Shown here one piece after another: positions 1 through 5,440 of a DNA stretch of 7,003 nt. The DNA comes from Cryomorphaceae bacterium. GTDB taxonomy: Bacteria > Bacteroidota > Bacteroidia > Flavobacteriales > BACL11. The stretch spans positions 1 to 7,003 of the forward strand of contig CATEYX010000170.1 in NCBI GenBank assembly GCA_949511925.1. The letters are read 5' to 3'. Below the pieces are notes generated by a model, which was not told where the DNA came from, made no database searches, and worked only from the letters and a program-made list of their open reading frames with translations. Each line of letters begins with the position of its first letter. The first letter of the stretch is position 1. Both the position numbers and the translations under genes were made by a program.

Positions 1-12
1 AAGGATGACCTA

Positions 13-273
13 ATGAGCGCGCTTCAGATAGATTTAAATGTTACGGACACTTTTCATATAATCATAAAAGATAAAAAAATACAATCTGTTAAGACATCCT
101 CAAATGACCCTGACGTATATTATGAAGCAAAGGATTGGATAAGACAGAATCGTCCAGAATTAATTGAGAAGCCTTGTGAAGATGCTTGGGAAGGAGGACC
201 AACACCTTGTGAATGTATTAAAGCAACTATACAAGGACTCGCTGAATTTAAGGCTAATGAAGAAACTTTATAA
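13..273 (+). CDS. Small conserved-looking protein of unknown function (86 aa) with C-x10-C-x-C
   Basis: I do not recognise this family. The 86-residue product has a beta-rich start (residues 4-28, alternating hydrophobic residues), a helical middle (about 35-50, with YYEAKDWIRQNRP) and a C-terminal segment reading PCEDAWEGGPTPCEC followed by a helix IKATIQGLAEF. Cysteines are at residues 55, 66 and 68. There is no signal peptide or membrane segment, so it is probably cytoplasmic. The chosen ATG overlaps a possible upstream stop (TAATG at 11-15) and lies 7 bases after AAGGA at 1-5, which would fit translational coupling to a gene off the left edge. The frame is also open to position 1, so a longer start outside the window cannot be excluded. 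It ends 2 bases before the DUF4442 gene, so the two are almost certainly co-transcribed. A metal-binding or redox role for the cysteines is only a guess. Confidence 0.75.
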   Translation: MSALQIDLNVTDTFHIIIKDKKIQSVKTSSNDPDVYYEAKDWIRQNRPELIEKPCEDAWEGGPTPCECIKATIQGLAEFKANEETL

Positions 274-275
274 CT

Positions 276-767
276 ATGATTCAATCTAGGCCAAATAAGT
301 CGTTTCAAAAAAAGATGTTAAATCCTTTTTTTTTTAAACTATTCCTATTATTAAAACTTCCTATGGCTTTTCTGGCAGGCCTAAAGCTAAAAGAATTAAC
401 TGACGATCATGCTGTGGTACTCATGAGATATAAGTACTTGAATAAAAATCCTTTTGGATCTATTTATTTTGCATGCCTTTCTATGGCTGGGGAATTGGCT
501 TCAGGAATGCTGGCAGCCTCAATTGCTTTCAAGAGTAATCCTGAAATTTCAATGTTAGTTGTAGGGGTTACATTCAAATTTACTAAAAAAGCAGTTGGTA
601 TAATTACTTTTGAATGCAATCAAGGAAAGGAAATTTATCAAACAATACAAAAAAGTATAGATACAGGAGAAGGGCAAGCCATTGAAGCCTTAACTGTTGC
701 TAGAGACGAAAAGGGTGATGTAGTTTCAGAGTTTTTTATTAACTGGTCTTTTAAAGTAAAGGTTTAG
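276..767 (+). CDS. DUF4442 / hotdog-fold thioesterase-like protein
   Basis: This is a 163-residue cytoplasmic protein resembling the DUF4442 family, which has the hotdog fold of acyl-CoA thioesterases; substrates are generally unknown. The family-like part begins with the basic, hydrophobic N-terminus (residues 14-40, LNPFFFKLFLLLKLP...), then a strand (VVLMRYKYLNKN) and the characteristic central helix from N58 to G77 (NPFGSIYFACLSMAGELASG), where hotdog enzymes place active-site residues. The remainder (about 85-163) alternates strands as expected for a hotdog sheet. Length is normal for the family. The ATG at 276 follows the preceding stop by 2 bases; a second Met at residue 14 (315) is an alternative start and lies just before the conserved part. 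The coding region includes a run of seven A (307-313) and one of ten T (326-335), the latter encoding Phe18-20. Thioesterase activity is inferred from fold only. Confidence 0.8.
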   Translation: MIQSRPNKSFQKKMLNPFFFKLFLLLKLPMAFLAGLKLKELTDDHAVVLMRYKYLNKNPFGSIYFACLSMAGELASGMLAASIAFKSNPEISMLVVGVTFKFTKKAVGIITFECNQGKEIYQTIQKSIDTGEGQAIEALTVARDEKGDVVSEFFINWSFKVKV

Positions 768-788
768 TAAAAGAAAATCCCTAACAAT

Positions 789-822
789 TTGCTGAAGCTT
801 TTTATTTAAAAAAGTATTTTTG
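789..822 (+). promoter_or_regulatory. Bacteroidota-type promoter for the acyl-CoA reductase gene
   Basis: A TATTTTTG element at 815-822 matches the -7 consensus TAnnTTTG, and a TTG at 789-791 lies 23 bases upstream, at the upper end of the usual -33 to -7 spacing. The -7 box ends 4 bases before the ATG, so transcription should start at about 825, giving a leader of roughly 2 bases. This separates the gene from the upstream pair. I saw no strong intrinsic terminator between 768 and 814; the CTTTTT/AAAAAG inverted repeat at 798-814 is almost purely A/T. Confidence 0.6.
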
Positions 823-826
823 CGCA

Positions 827-1831
827 ATGAATTTACAAGCAAGAATACAGGCATTTACTCATTTAGGCGAATATCTGAAAACCGATATATACCAAGAGGC
901 AGGAGAAGAGTTAAATTTGGCAAAAGTGCTTAATCCTTGGTTTACTAGTGAAAACATTGACAAAGCCCTTAGCGCTTGGCATGAGCAGTTAAAAGTTGAT
1001 ATGCTTACCGCTTGGCTAAATCCATATAAATTACAAGAAGTTTCCAGTCCCAAAAAGGTGCTAATTATTATGGCGGGGAATATTCCTTTGGTTGGTTTTC
1101 ATGATTTTCTTACTGTGCTTATTTCAGGACATAAAGTAGTCATTAAAATGTCCAGTACTGATAATGTGCTTTTAAAAGTACTTATTGAAAAACTAATAAG
1201 TATCGCTCCTGAATTTAAGGAGAGTATCGCTTTTATTGATGATGTGAAGAACAGAAAGTTTGATGCCGTAATTGCTACCGGAAGTGATAATTCAGCTCAG
1301 TATTTTGAGTATTATTTTAAAGGAGCTAAAAAGATAATCCGTAAAAATAGAAGGTCAGTTGCTGTACTGGACGGTAGTGAGTCCGCCATGGACCTAAAAG
1401 GACTTGCTATTGATGTATTTGCTTATTTTGGGCTAGGGTGTCGTAATGTGTCTAAGCTATTCTTGCCAAAGGGATATGATTTAAATAAATTGTTTGAAGC
1501 GTTTTTTCCTTATTCTCATGTGGTAGAGCATAAAAAATACGGTAATAATTACGATTACAATAAAGCCATTTTCCTAATGGGAAGTAATAAATTGGTTGAA
1601 AACGGATTTCTATTAATGAAAGAGGATAAATCTTTGCTTTCACCAGTAGCTATGCTGTATTATGAATACTATAATGATGTACATACTGTGGAGCAGTTTG
1701 TTGAAGAAAATGCTGAACAATTGCAATGTGTTGTTTCAAAAAAAGATATTCCCTTTGGAAATACCCAACAACCTAACCTTTGGGATTATGCGGATGGGGT
1801 GGATACAATAGATTTTTTAAGAGAGTTGTAA
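827..1831 (+). CDS. LuxC-family acyl-CoA reductase
   Basis: This predicted NAD(P)H-dependent fatty acyl-CoA reductase belongs to the LuxC branch of the aldehyde dehydrogenase superfamily, which reduces acyl-CoA or acyl-thioester to aldehyde. At 334 residues it is shorter than luminescence LuxC (about 480), as I recall for the compact Bacteroidota homologues. Visible landmarks are AGNIPLVGFHD (83-93), a nucleotide-site segment common to LuxC proteins; HKVVIKMSS (102-110), with the Lys of the ALDH cofactor strand; TGSDNS (151-156); and FGLGCRNVSKLF, in which Cys205 is the expected nucleophile that carries the acyl group. No signal peptide or membrane segment is seen. No luxA, luxB, luxD or luxE lies nearby, so bioluminescence is not implied. 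As I recall, related flavobacterial genes often sit beside ferredoxin and serine-biosynthesis genes, which are absent here. The stop codon directly abuts that of the convergent lipoprotein gene. The true substrate is unknown. Confidence 0.87.
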   Translation: MNLQARIQAFTHLGEYLKTDIYQEAGEELNLAKVLNPWFTSENIDKALSAWHEQLKVDMLTAWLNPYKLQEVSSPKKVLIIMAGNIPLVGFHDFLTVLISGHKVVIKMSSTDNVLLKVLIEKLISIAPEFKESIAFIDDVKNRKFDAVIATGSDNSAQYFEYYFKGAKKIIRKNRRSVAVLDGSESAMDLKGLAIDVFAYFGLGCRNVSKLFLPKGYDLNKLFEAFFPYSHVVEHKKYGNNYDYNKAIFLMGSNKLVENGFLLMKEDKSLLSPVAMLYYEYYNDVHTVEQFVEENAEQLQCVVSKKDIPFGNTQQPNLWDYADGVDTIDFLREL

Positions 1832-1846
1832 TTATTCGACAAACTC
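1823..1846. terminator. Weak hairpin spanning two abutting convergent stop codons
   Basis: GAGTTGT (1823-1829) can pair with ACAAACTC (1839-1846) if one A is bulged, around a 9-base loop. The hairpin includes the stop codons of both convergent genes. Neither strand has a clean U-run after the stem: the nearby T tract (1814-1819) reads as A on the minus strand. It may act as a modest bidirectional 3' end, but it is not a convincing intrinsic terminator. Confidence 0.2.
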
Positions 1847-3277
1847 ATAAGCTCCTATGTCAGGGTTACTTCTAGGGTTGTCTTCAATATCATCTAGGAA
1901 AGAAGTTGTTTTCCCAGCATCAATAGCGGGAGAGTTTTGGGTTAGATGAAAATCACTTTCTGTATTACTTACAAATTCAGGCGATTGATTAATGATTGCG
2001 TTTTGGTAATGCGTAATGTCTGTACTAATTGTAGGGTCTAATTTGATAAGGCAATGGTCAAAAGTATAGTTGAATGTACCTAACTCTTGTTCTTGAAAGC
2101 TTACTTCAGTTGATAGGTTCCCATCAATGATACAGTTAGTGAAATTAGCTGCATTCAAATTTCTTACATAAATATTCCCATCAGCTCCTTCATAGTAATT
2201 GTTCAATAGGATGGAAGGAGTGTTTCTATAGTTGTAATCCCAATAATTAGCAAAGGTACAGTGTGTAAAATTATAAGTACCACCAATATTACAAGCTACT
2301 GCATATTGTCCGCATTTGCTTATAGTAGTATTAGTTGCCGTAATATTAGCGCCTTGCCCCAATATACCTATGGAGGACATATTTTCAATAATCGTATTGT
2401 TAATGTTTACTGTCGGGTTATTGTTTGCTATCGTATCGGCATGAATTCCTATCTTTCCGTTTCGGATGATGGCATAGTTAATTTCATTATCAATACTTCC
2501 TGGCATGAGCCAAATTCTATCCCATTGCCCAGGAATATCTTTGTACCATGGGTCTAGTCTATCTCCTTGGAAAGTTACTTCATTGCCAAATGTCCCATTT
2601 ACTTTTATGCTACCGCCACTTGCTTCTAAAAAAGGGTTTCCTACAAGGATTCCTGAATTATTGTGTAAATATACATTGCACCCTTCATTTATTAAAAGCG
2701 TTTTTCCAGGGTCAACAACTGCATATCCATAAATAACATGAGGTTTATCATTTGTCCAAGGCTGGCTACAGTCTAACAGGTGATAGTAGAAACGATTCGT
2801 ATCCGTTCCGTTAATGATATCCCCATAAGCATTAGCAGTATGAAAATAGGCATCTTGTCCCCAAGCTACTACATCAACATCTTGTTTTTTTGTCCCTGTG
2901 GTAAATACTAGAGAGTCAGATAGGATATAAGGAGTATTGCTACTTGAAGGGTCAATAGTAACTTCTAAGAAAATGAAAATACTATCCTTAGCAGGAATCT
3001 CAATATTGGTTTGGCTATTTCCTGCAATACCATCAATATTCATGCGAAAATTAGCAACTGAATTGCCTAAAAGGGCAATATTACTTTTTACATCAAAATT
3101 ATTCCGATTGTAAACAGTAAGAGTTTTGGTAATTGAACCAATAGAAGTAAAAATGGTATCAAAAGTAATGGTATCAGTTGAAAAATGCAAAATAGCACTT
3201 TGGTCATTTTCCATAATATCTTTTTTGCAAGCAAAAAGTAGTATTGTAATTAGTATGGGGAGAAAGAATTTATTCAT
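1832..3277 (-). CDS. Predicted surface lipoprotein with right-handed beta-helix
   Basis: This 481-residue protein starts with a lipoprotein signal: hydrophobic residues 4-16 and lipobox LFAC with Cys17. It then has Lys, Lys, Asp and further acidic residues (CKKDIMEND), which may be a weak form of the Bacteroidota lipoprotein surface-export signal. Residues about 30-145 form a beta-sandwich-like region (TDTITFDTIFTSIGSITKTL and onward). Residues about 175-440 have the Asn/Thr/Ile/Gly-rich ladder of a parallel beta-helix, for example NINNTIIENMSSIGILG and TNTTISKCGQYAVAC. The last 35 residues carry NSPAIDAG and PDIGAYEF, a tail common to beta-helix and 'choice-of-anchor' proteins of this phylum. 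Such helices often bind or cleave polysaccharide, but no catalytic motif is evident, so no activity is assigned. The start overlaps the smpB stop by 1 base (TAATG), so it is probably translated from the smpB transcript. No separate promoter was seen. Confidence 0.85.
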   Translation of the reverse strand: MNKFFLPILITILLFACKKDIMENDQSAILHFSTDTITFDTIFTSIGSITKTLTVYNRNNFDVKSNIALLGNSVANFRMNIDGIAGNSQTNIEIPAKDSIFIFLEVTIDPSSSNTPYILSDSLVFTTGTKKQDVDVVAWGQDAYFHTANAYGDIINGTDTNRFYYHLLDCSQPWTNDKPHVIYGYAVVDPGKTLLINEGCNVYLHNNSGILVGNPFLEASGGSIKVNGTFGNEVTFQGDRLDPWYKDIPGQWDRIWLMPGSIDNEINYAIIRNGKIGIHADTIANNNPTVNINNTIIENMSSIGILGQGANITATNTTISKCGQYAVACNIGGTYNFTHCTFANYWDYNYRNTPSILLNNYYEGADGNIYVRNLNAANFTNCIIDGNLSTEVSFQEQELGTFNYTFDHCLIKLDPTISTDITHYQNAIINQSPEFVSNTESDFHLTQNSPAIDAGKTTSFLDDIEDNPRSNPDIGAYEFVE

Positions 3278-3729
3278 TACCTCATATTTCTGATTCTAGC
3301 CAAATCGCGTTTTTGGTCTTTTTCTTTAATGCTTTCTCTTTTGTCGTACACTTTTTTTCCTTTAGCTAAAGCAATTTCTAGTTTTGCTTTTCCTTTTTCG
3401 TTAATGAATAGGCGAATAGGAATAATAGCGTTTCCTTTTTCGGTTACTTTTCCTAACATTTTGTTGAGTTCTTGTCGGTTTAGTAAAAGCTTACGGTCTC
3501 TTTTTGGCTCATGATTAATATAACCTCCATTGGTATATTCAGCAATGTGTAAGCTTTTAACATATAACTCATCTCCAATAAAAACGCAATGTGCATCCGA
3601 AATATTGGCTTTATTATTACGAATTGACTTTATTTCTGTTCCTAATAGAGACATTCCTGCAACAAAAGTAGCTATGAATTCATATTCAAAGCTAGCCTTT
3701 CGATTTTTAATGTTGATTTTGCTTGACAT
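3277..3729 (-). CDS. smpB: SsrA-binding protein SmpB
   Basis: SmpB binds tmRNA and brings it to ribosomes stalled on broken mRNA, so that the nascent protein is tagged and the ribosome is freed (trans-translation). The 150-residue length is normal. The signature segments are in order: NRKASFEYEF (9-18), GTEIKSIRNNKANISDAHC (30-48), HEPKRDRKLLLNRQEL (73-88), and the C-terminal decoding-site tail from AKGKKVYDKRESIKEKD to RDLARIRNMR. Tyr128 stands where E. coli has His136, the residue reported to stack on 16S rRNA G530; aromatic Tyr occurs there in other bacteria. The start is supported by full N-terminal match and by a TAnnTTTG promoter 4 bases upstream. It is the first gene of a two-gene unit with the lipoprotein. 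No ssrA gene was recognised in the window. Confidence 0.97.
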   Translation of the reverse strand: MSSKINIKNRKASFEYEFIATFVAGMSLLGTEIKSIRNNKANISDAHCVFIGDELYVKSLHIAEYTNGGYINHEPKRDRKLLLNRQELNKMLGKVTEKGNAIIPIRLFINEKGKAKLEIALAKGKKVYDKRESIKEKDQKRDLARIRNMR

Positions 3730-3733
3730 ATTG

Positions 3734-3741
3734 CAAAGATA
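3734..3741 (-). promoter_or_regulatory. TAnnTTTG -7 element of the smpB promoter
   Basis: On the minus strand this reads TATCTTTG, a full match to TAnnTTTG, followed by CAAT and then the smpB ATG. With the box centred at -7, the transcript would start about 2 bases before the ATG. No TTG is present at the expected -33 distance. Just upstream is a direct repeat, ATCTAAGATCTAAA (3745-3758, minus strand), of unknown meaning. Confidence 0.55.
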
Positions 3742-3800
3742 GTATTTAGATCTTAGATATTAGCTAGAAATATCCCATGTCTTGCTACATAAACTAAAAT

Positions 3801-4667
3801 CTAGCCCAAAGCTACATCTAGCACCATCATAACGATAAAACCAGCTATTAGCCCCATTGTGGCTAGGTCAGTGTTTCCACCTCTTTGGCTTTCAGGAATT
3901 ACTTCCTCCACCACAATAAATATCATAGCGCCTGCTGCAAAGGATAGGGCGTAAGGTAAAATAGGAAGTACTTGCATTACAATTGCAGCTCCTATTACAG
4001 CAAATACTGGCTCTACAATAGCGGATAACTGTCCCCATTTCCATGATTTCCATTTGCTCAATCCTTGTCTTCTTAATGGCATAGATACTGCAAATCCTTC
4101 TGGGAAATTCTGAATACCAATTCCTATAGCTAATGCTATTGCTGAACCCATAGTGAAAACTGAATGGCCTTCCAATCCTAAAATTTCAGGGTTGGCAAGT
4201 GCACCAAATGCAACTCCAACTGCCAATCCTTCAGGGATATTATGTAAGGCAATCGCTAATACTAAAAGGATGGTTTTACGCCAATTAGTTTCCATTCCTT
4301 CTGCCTCTTCTCTTTTAGCAAAAATGTGCAGGTGAGGAATAATTTTATCCAATACAAAAAGGAATGAAGCCCCTAAAAAGAAGCCAATTGCTGGCGCTAA
4401 CCATGATGGAGAATCAGATAATCCCATTTCGTTTTGCATTTCAACATAAGCAATAGCAGGAGATAGGAGTGACCAGAAACTGGCTGCAATCATTACCCCA
4501 CCCGTAAATCCTAAGGACATGTCCAAGGCTTTACGGTTAGTAGAGTTAAAAAGAAAAACTAAAGCAGCACCCAAGGCAGTTAATCCCCAAGTGAAAAGTC
4601 CTGCGTAAAGAGCTTGCATTACTGGTGTTTGTACTATAAACCATTTATATAATTCGTAATTTTCCAT
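3801..4667 (-). CDS. ZIP-family divalent metal transporter (GufA-like)
   Basis: This 288-residue inner-membrane protein with about eight predicted helices resembles ZIP carriers, which move Zn, Fe or Mn into the cytoplasm. The diagnostic helices are LALHNIPEG-type (H142, N143, E146) and IQNFPEG (Q186, N187, E190), followed by SAIVEPV with E219. By alignment with the Bordetella ZIP structure these correspond to H177, N178, E181, Q207, D208, E211 and E240, so the two-metal site is complete apart from Asn at the D208 position, which I believe is common in the GufA branch. EEVIPES near residue 260 is the conserved late-helix motif. The loop after helix 3 holds a small His pair (PHLHIF, H112 and H114). 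It starts 3 bases after the stop of the DtxR-type regulator, so both are in one operon and expression should follow metal status. Metal preference is not readable from sequence. Confidence 0.92.
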   Translation of the reverse strand: MENYELYKWFIVQTPVMQALYAGLFTWGLTALGAALVFLFNSTNRKALDMSLGFTGGVMIAASFWSLLSPAIAYVEMQNEMGLSDSPSWLAPAIGFFLGASFLFVLDKIIPHLHIFAKREEAEGMETNWRKTILLVLAIALHNIPEGLAVGVAFGALANPEILGLEGHSVFTMGSAIALAIGIGIQNFPEGFAVSMPLRRQGLSKWKSWKWGQLSAIVEPVFAVIGAAIVMQVLPILPYALSFAAGAMIFIVVEEVIPESQRGGNTDLATMGLIAGFIVMMVLDVALG

Positions 4668-4670
4668 TGT

Positions 4671-5327
4671 TTAGCTTATTTTTATTAAAAGGTGTTTGGC
4701 AACATCATTACTAATGTGCTGTTTTGTGTTTTCTATTTTTATGCTTAAGGATTTGTCAAAGCTGACTTTTTCTATCAATATAACTTCCGTACCTATAGTT
4801 ATGTTAAGTTTAGTTAGGTAGTCCAAAAAATCCTTTTCATCCAGGCTTACGCCCATTATTTTCCCTTTTGTATTGACCTGTAGCTCGTTTAAAGGTGTCG
4901 TGTTTGTGCTTGCTATTTTCCCTTCCTTATTAGGGATGGGTTCACCATGAGGGTCAAATTTTGGGTGTTCTAAAAAAATGTCTAATCGATCAATGAGTTC
5001 TGATGATTGTATGTGTTCCAATTGCTCGGCTACATCATGCACTTCTCCCCAATTAAAGTCTAGTTTGTTAACCAAAAAAGTTTCCCATAGTCTGTGTTTT
5101 CTAAGTATCATTACTGCTTTATTCTGCCCTAATTTACTAAGTTCGACTCCTTTGTACTTCTCGTATTTTATTAATTTCTTTTCTCCCAGCTTTTTTAACA
5201 TATCTGAAACAGAGGCTGCAGATGTGCCAATTTCATTAGCAATCGCATTGGTGGATACCTTACCATCTTCATTTAATGATATAGAGAGTATGGCCTTTAA
5301 ATAGTTTTCTTCCGCTAAAGTAATCAT
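4671..5327 (-). CDS. DtxR/MntR-family metal-dependent transcriptional repressor
   Basis: This 218-residue cytoplasmic regulator should bind DNA as a dimer when loaded with Mn or Fe. The N-terminal winged helix-turn-helix covers about residues 4-66 (EENYLKAIL; recognition region TSAASVSDMLKKLGEKKLI; wing YEKYKGVELSKLG). The metal-binding/dimerisation domain covers about 70-135, with H78, E82, H97, E101, E104 and H105, then HPKFDPHGEPIP. Residues about 145-218 look like a C-terminal FeoA/SH3-like domain, so this is the long, three-domain form. Glu101 sits where DtxR has Cys102, as in MntR, but Asn8 and Lys11 stand at the MntR Asp8 and Glu11 positions, so Mn versus Fe remains open. It is first in an operon with the ZIP gene and divergent from the TonB-dependent receptor. 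A palindrome in the shared upstream region is the likely operator, implying autoregulation. I avoid the symbol mntR because the metal is not proven. Confidence 0.92.
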   Translation of the reverse strand: MITLAEENYLKAILSISLNEDGKVSTNAIANEIGTSAASVSDMLKKLGEKKLIKYEKYKGVELSKLGQNKAVMILRKHRLWETFLVNKLDFNWGEVHDVAEQLEHIQSSELIDRLDIFLEHPKFDPHGEPIPNKEGKIASTNTTPLNELQVNTKGKIMGVSLDEKDFLDYLTKLNITIGTEVILIEKVSFDKSLSIKIENTKQHISNDVAKHLLIKIS

Positions 5328-5331
5328 TGTG

Positions 5332-5339
5332 CAAAAGTA
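5332..5339 (-). promoter_or_regulatory. TAnnTTTG -7 element of the DtxR-type/ZIP operon
   Basis: The minus strand reads TACTTTTG, then CACA, then the ATG of the regulator. The predicted transcript starts about 2 bases before the ATG, so it is effectively leaderless. No TTG is found at the -33 distance. The expected -33 region (about 5357-5363) adjoins the palindrome at 5366-5381, which places a bound repressor at the promoter's upstream edge. Confidence 0.6.
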
Positions 5340-5365
5340 ATAAATTAAATTAATATAACTATATT

Positions 5366-5381
5366 TTTAGGTATATCTAAA
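5366..5381. promoter_or_regulatory. Candidate operator for the DtxR-type repressor
   Basis: TTTAGGTATATCTAAA is a 16-base palindrome with one mismatched pair (sixth and eleventh bases). It matches a TTTAGGnnnnCCTAAA pattern at 11 of 12 fixed positions, and it resembles the TTAGG/CCTAA half-sites seen in DtxR/IdeR-type boxes. It lies midway between two divergent promoters, covering the expected -33 region and spacer of the receptor promoter and touching that of the regulator operon. Binding by the adjacent repressor is inferred from position and shape. Confidence 0.55.
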
Positions 5382-5389
5382 TATTTATT

Positions 5390-5397
5390 TACTTTTG
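5390..5397 (+). promoter_or_regulatory. TAnnTTTG -7 element of the TonB-dependent receptor gene
   Basis: TACTTTTG is a full match to TAnnTTTG. The transcript should begin near 5400, leaving a leader of about 41 bases that is extremely A-rich (5401-5440) and lacks a strong Shine-Dalgarno site, which is normal for this phylum. No TTG is at the -33 position; the candidate operator occupies that place. Confidence 0.6.
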
Positions 5398-5440
5398 CCT
5401 AGAAATTAAAAGGTAATAAAAAATTAAAAAACAGTAAAAT

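Larger units (their letters stand above)
5331..5398. repeat. Inverted pair of identical promoter cores
   Basis: GCAAAAGTAA at 5331-5340 is the exact reverse complement of TTACTTTTGC at 5389-5398. Allowing one inserted base, the match extends outward through ATTTATT. The two arms are the -7 regions of the divergent DtxR-type operon and the receptor gene, so this repeat is best explained as matched promoters rather than an RNA hairpin; the arms are 48 bases apart. Confidence 0.7.

Noticed and set aside
798..814. CTTTTT-loop-AAAAAG inverted repeat as a terminator after the DUF4442 gene
   Set aside because: The stem has only one G/C pair, and it overlaps the spacer of the next promoter; too weak to call a terminator.
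827..1831. Bioluminescence operon
   Set aside because: Only a LuxC-type reductase is present; no luciferase, acyltransferase or synthetase genes are in the window.
2261..2736. Several plus-strand open frames inside the lipoprotein gene
   Set aside because: They are antisense to a well-supported gene, overlap one another in different frames, and show no recognisable protein features or promoter.
3730..3800. tmRNA (ssrA) gene beside smpB
   Set aside because: The 71-base gap is far too short for a tmRNA and has no tRNA-like ends; it holds the smpB promoter only.
3763..3805. Inverted repeat GCTAGA/TCTAGC and inner ATGT/ACAT after the ZIP gene as a terminator
   Set aside because: The arms are short, the loop is about 31 bases for the outer pair and only 4 pairs form in the inner one, with no U-run following.
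4813..4828. A second sequence similar to the candidate operator (GTTAGGTAGTCCAAAA)
   Set aside because: It matches 10 of 12 fixed positions but lies well inside the coding region of the regulator, lacks a nearby promoter, and is likely chance in AT-rich sequence.
4978..5304. A 108-codon plus-strand open frame inside the regulator gene
   Set aside because: It is fully antisense to the DtxR-type gene and its Ser/Cys/Phe-rich product looks like a reverse-strand artefact.
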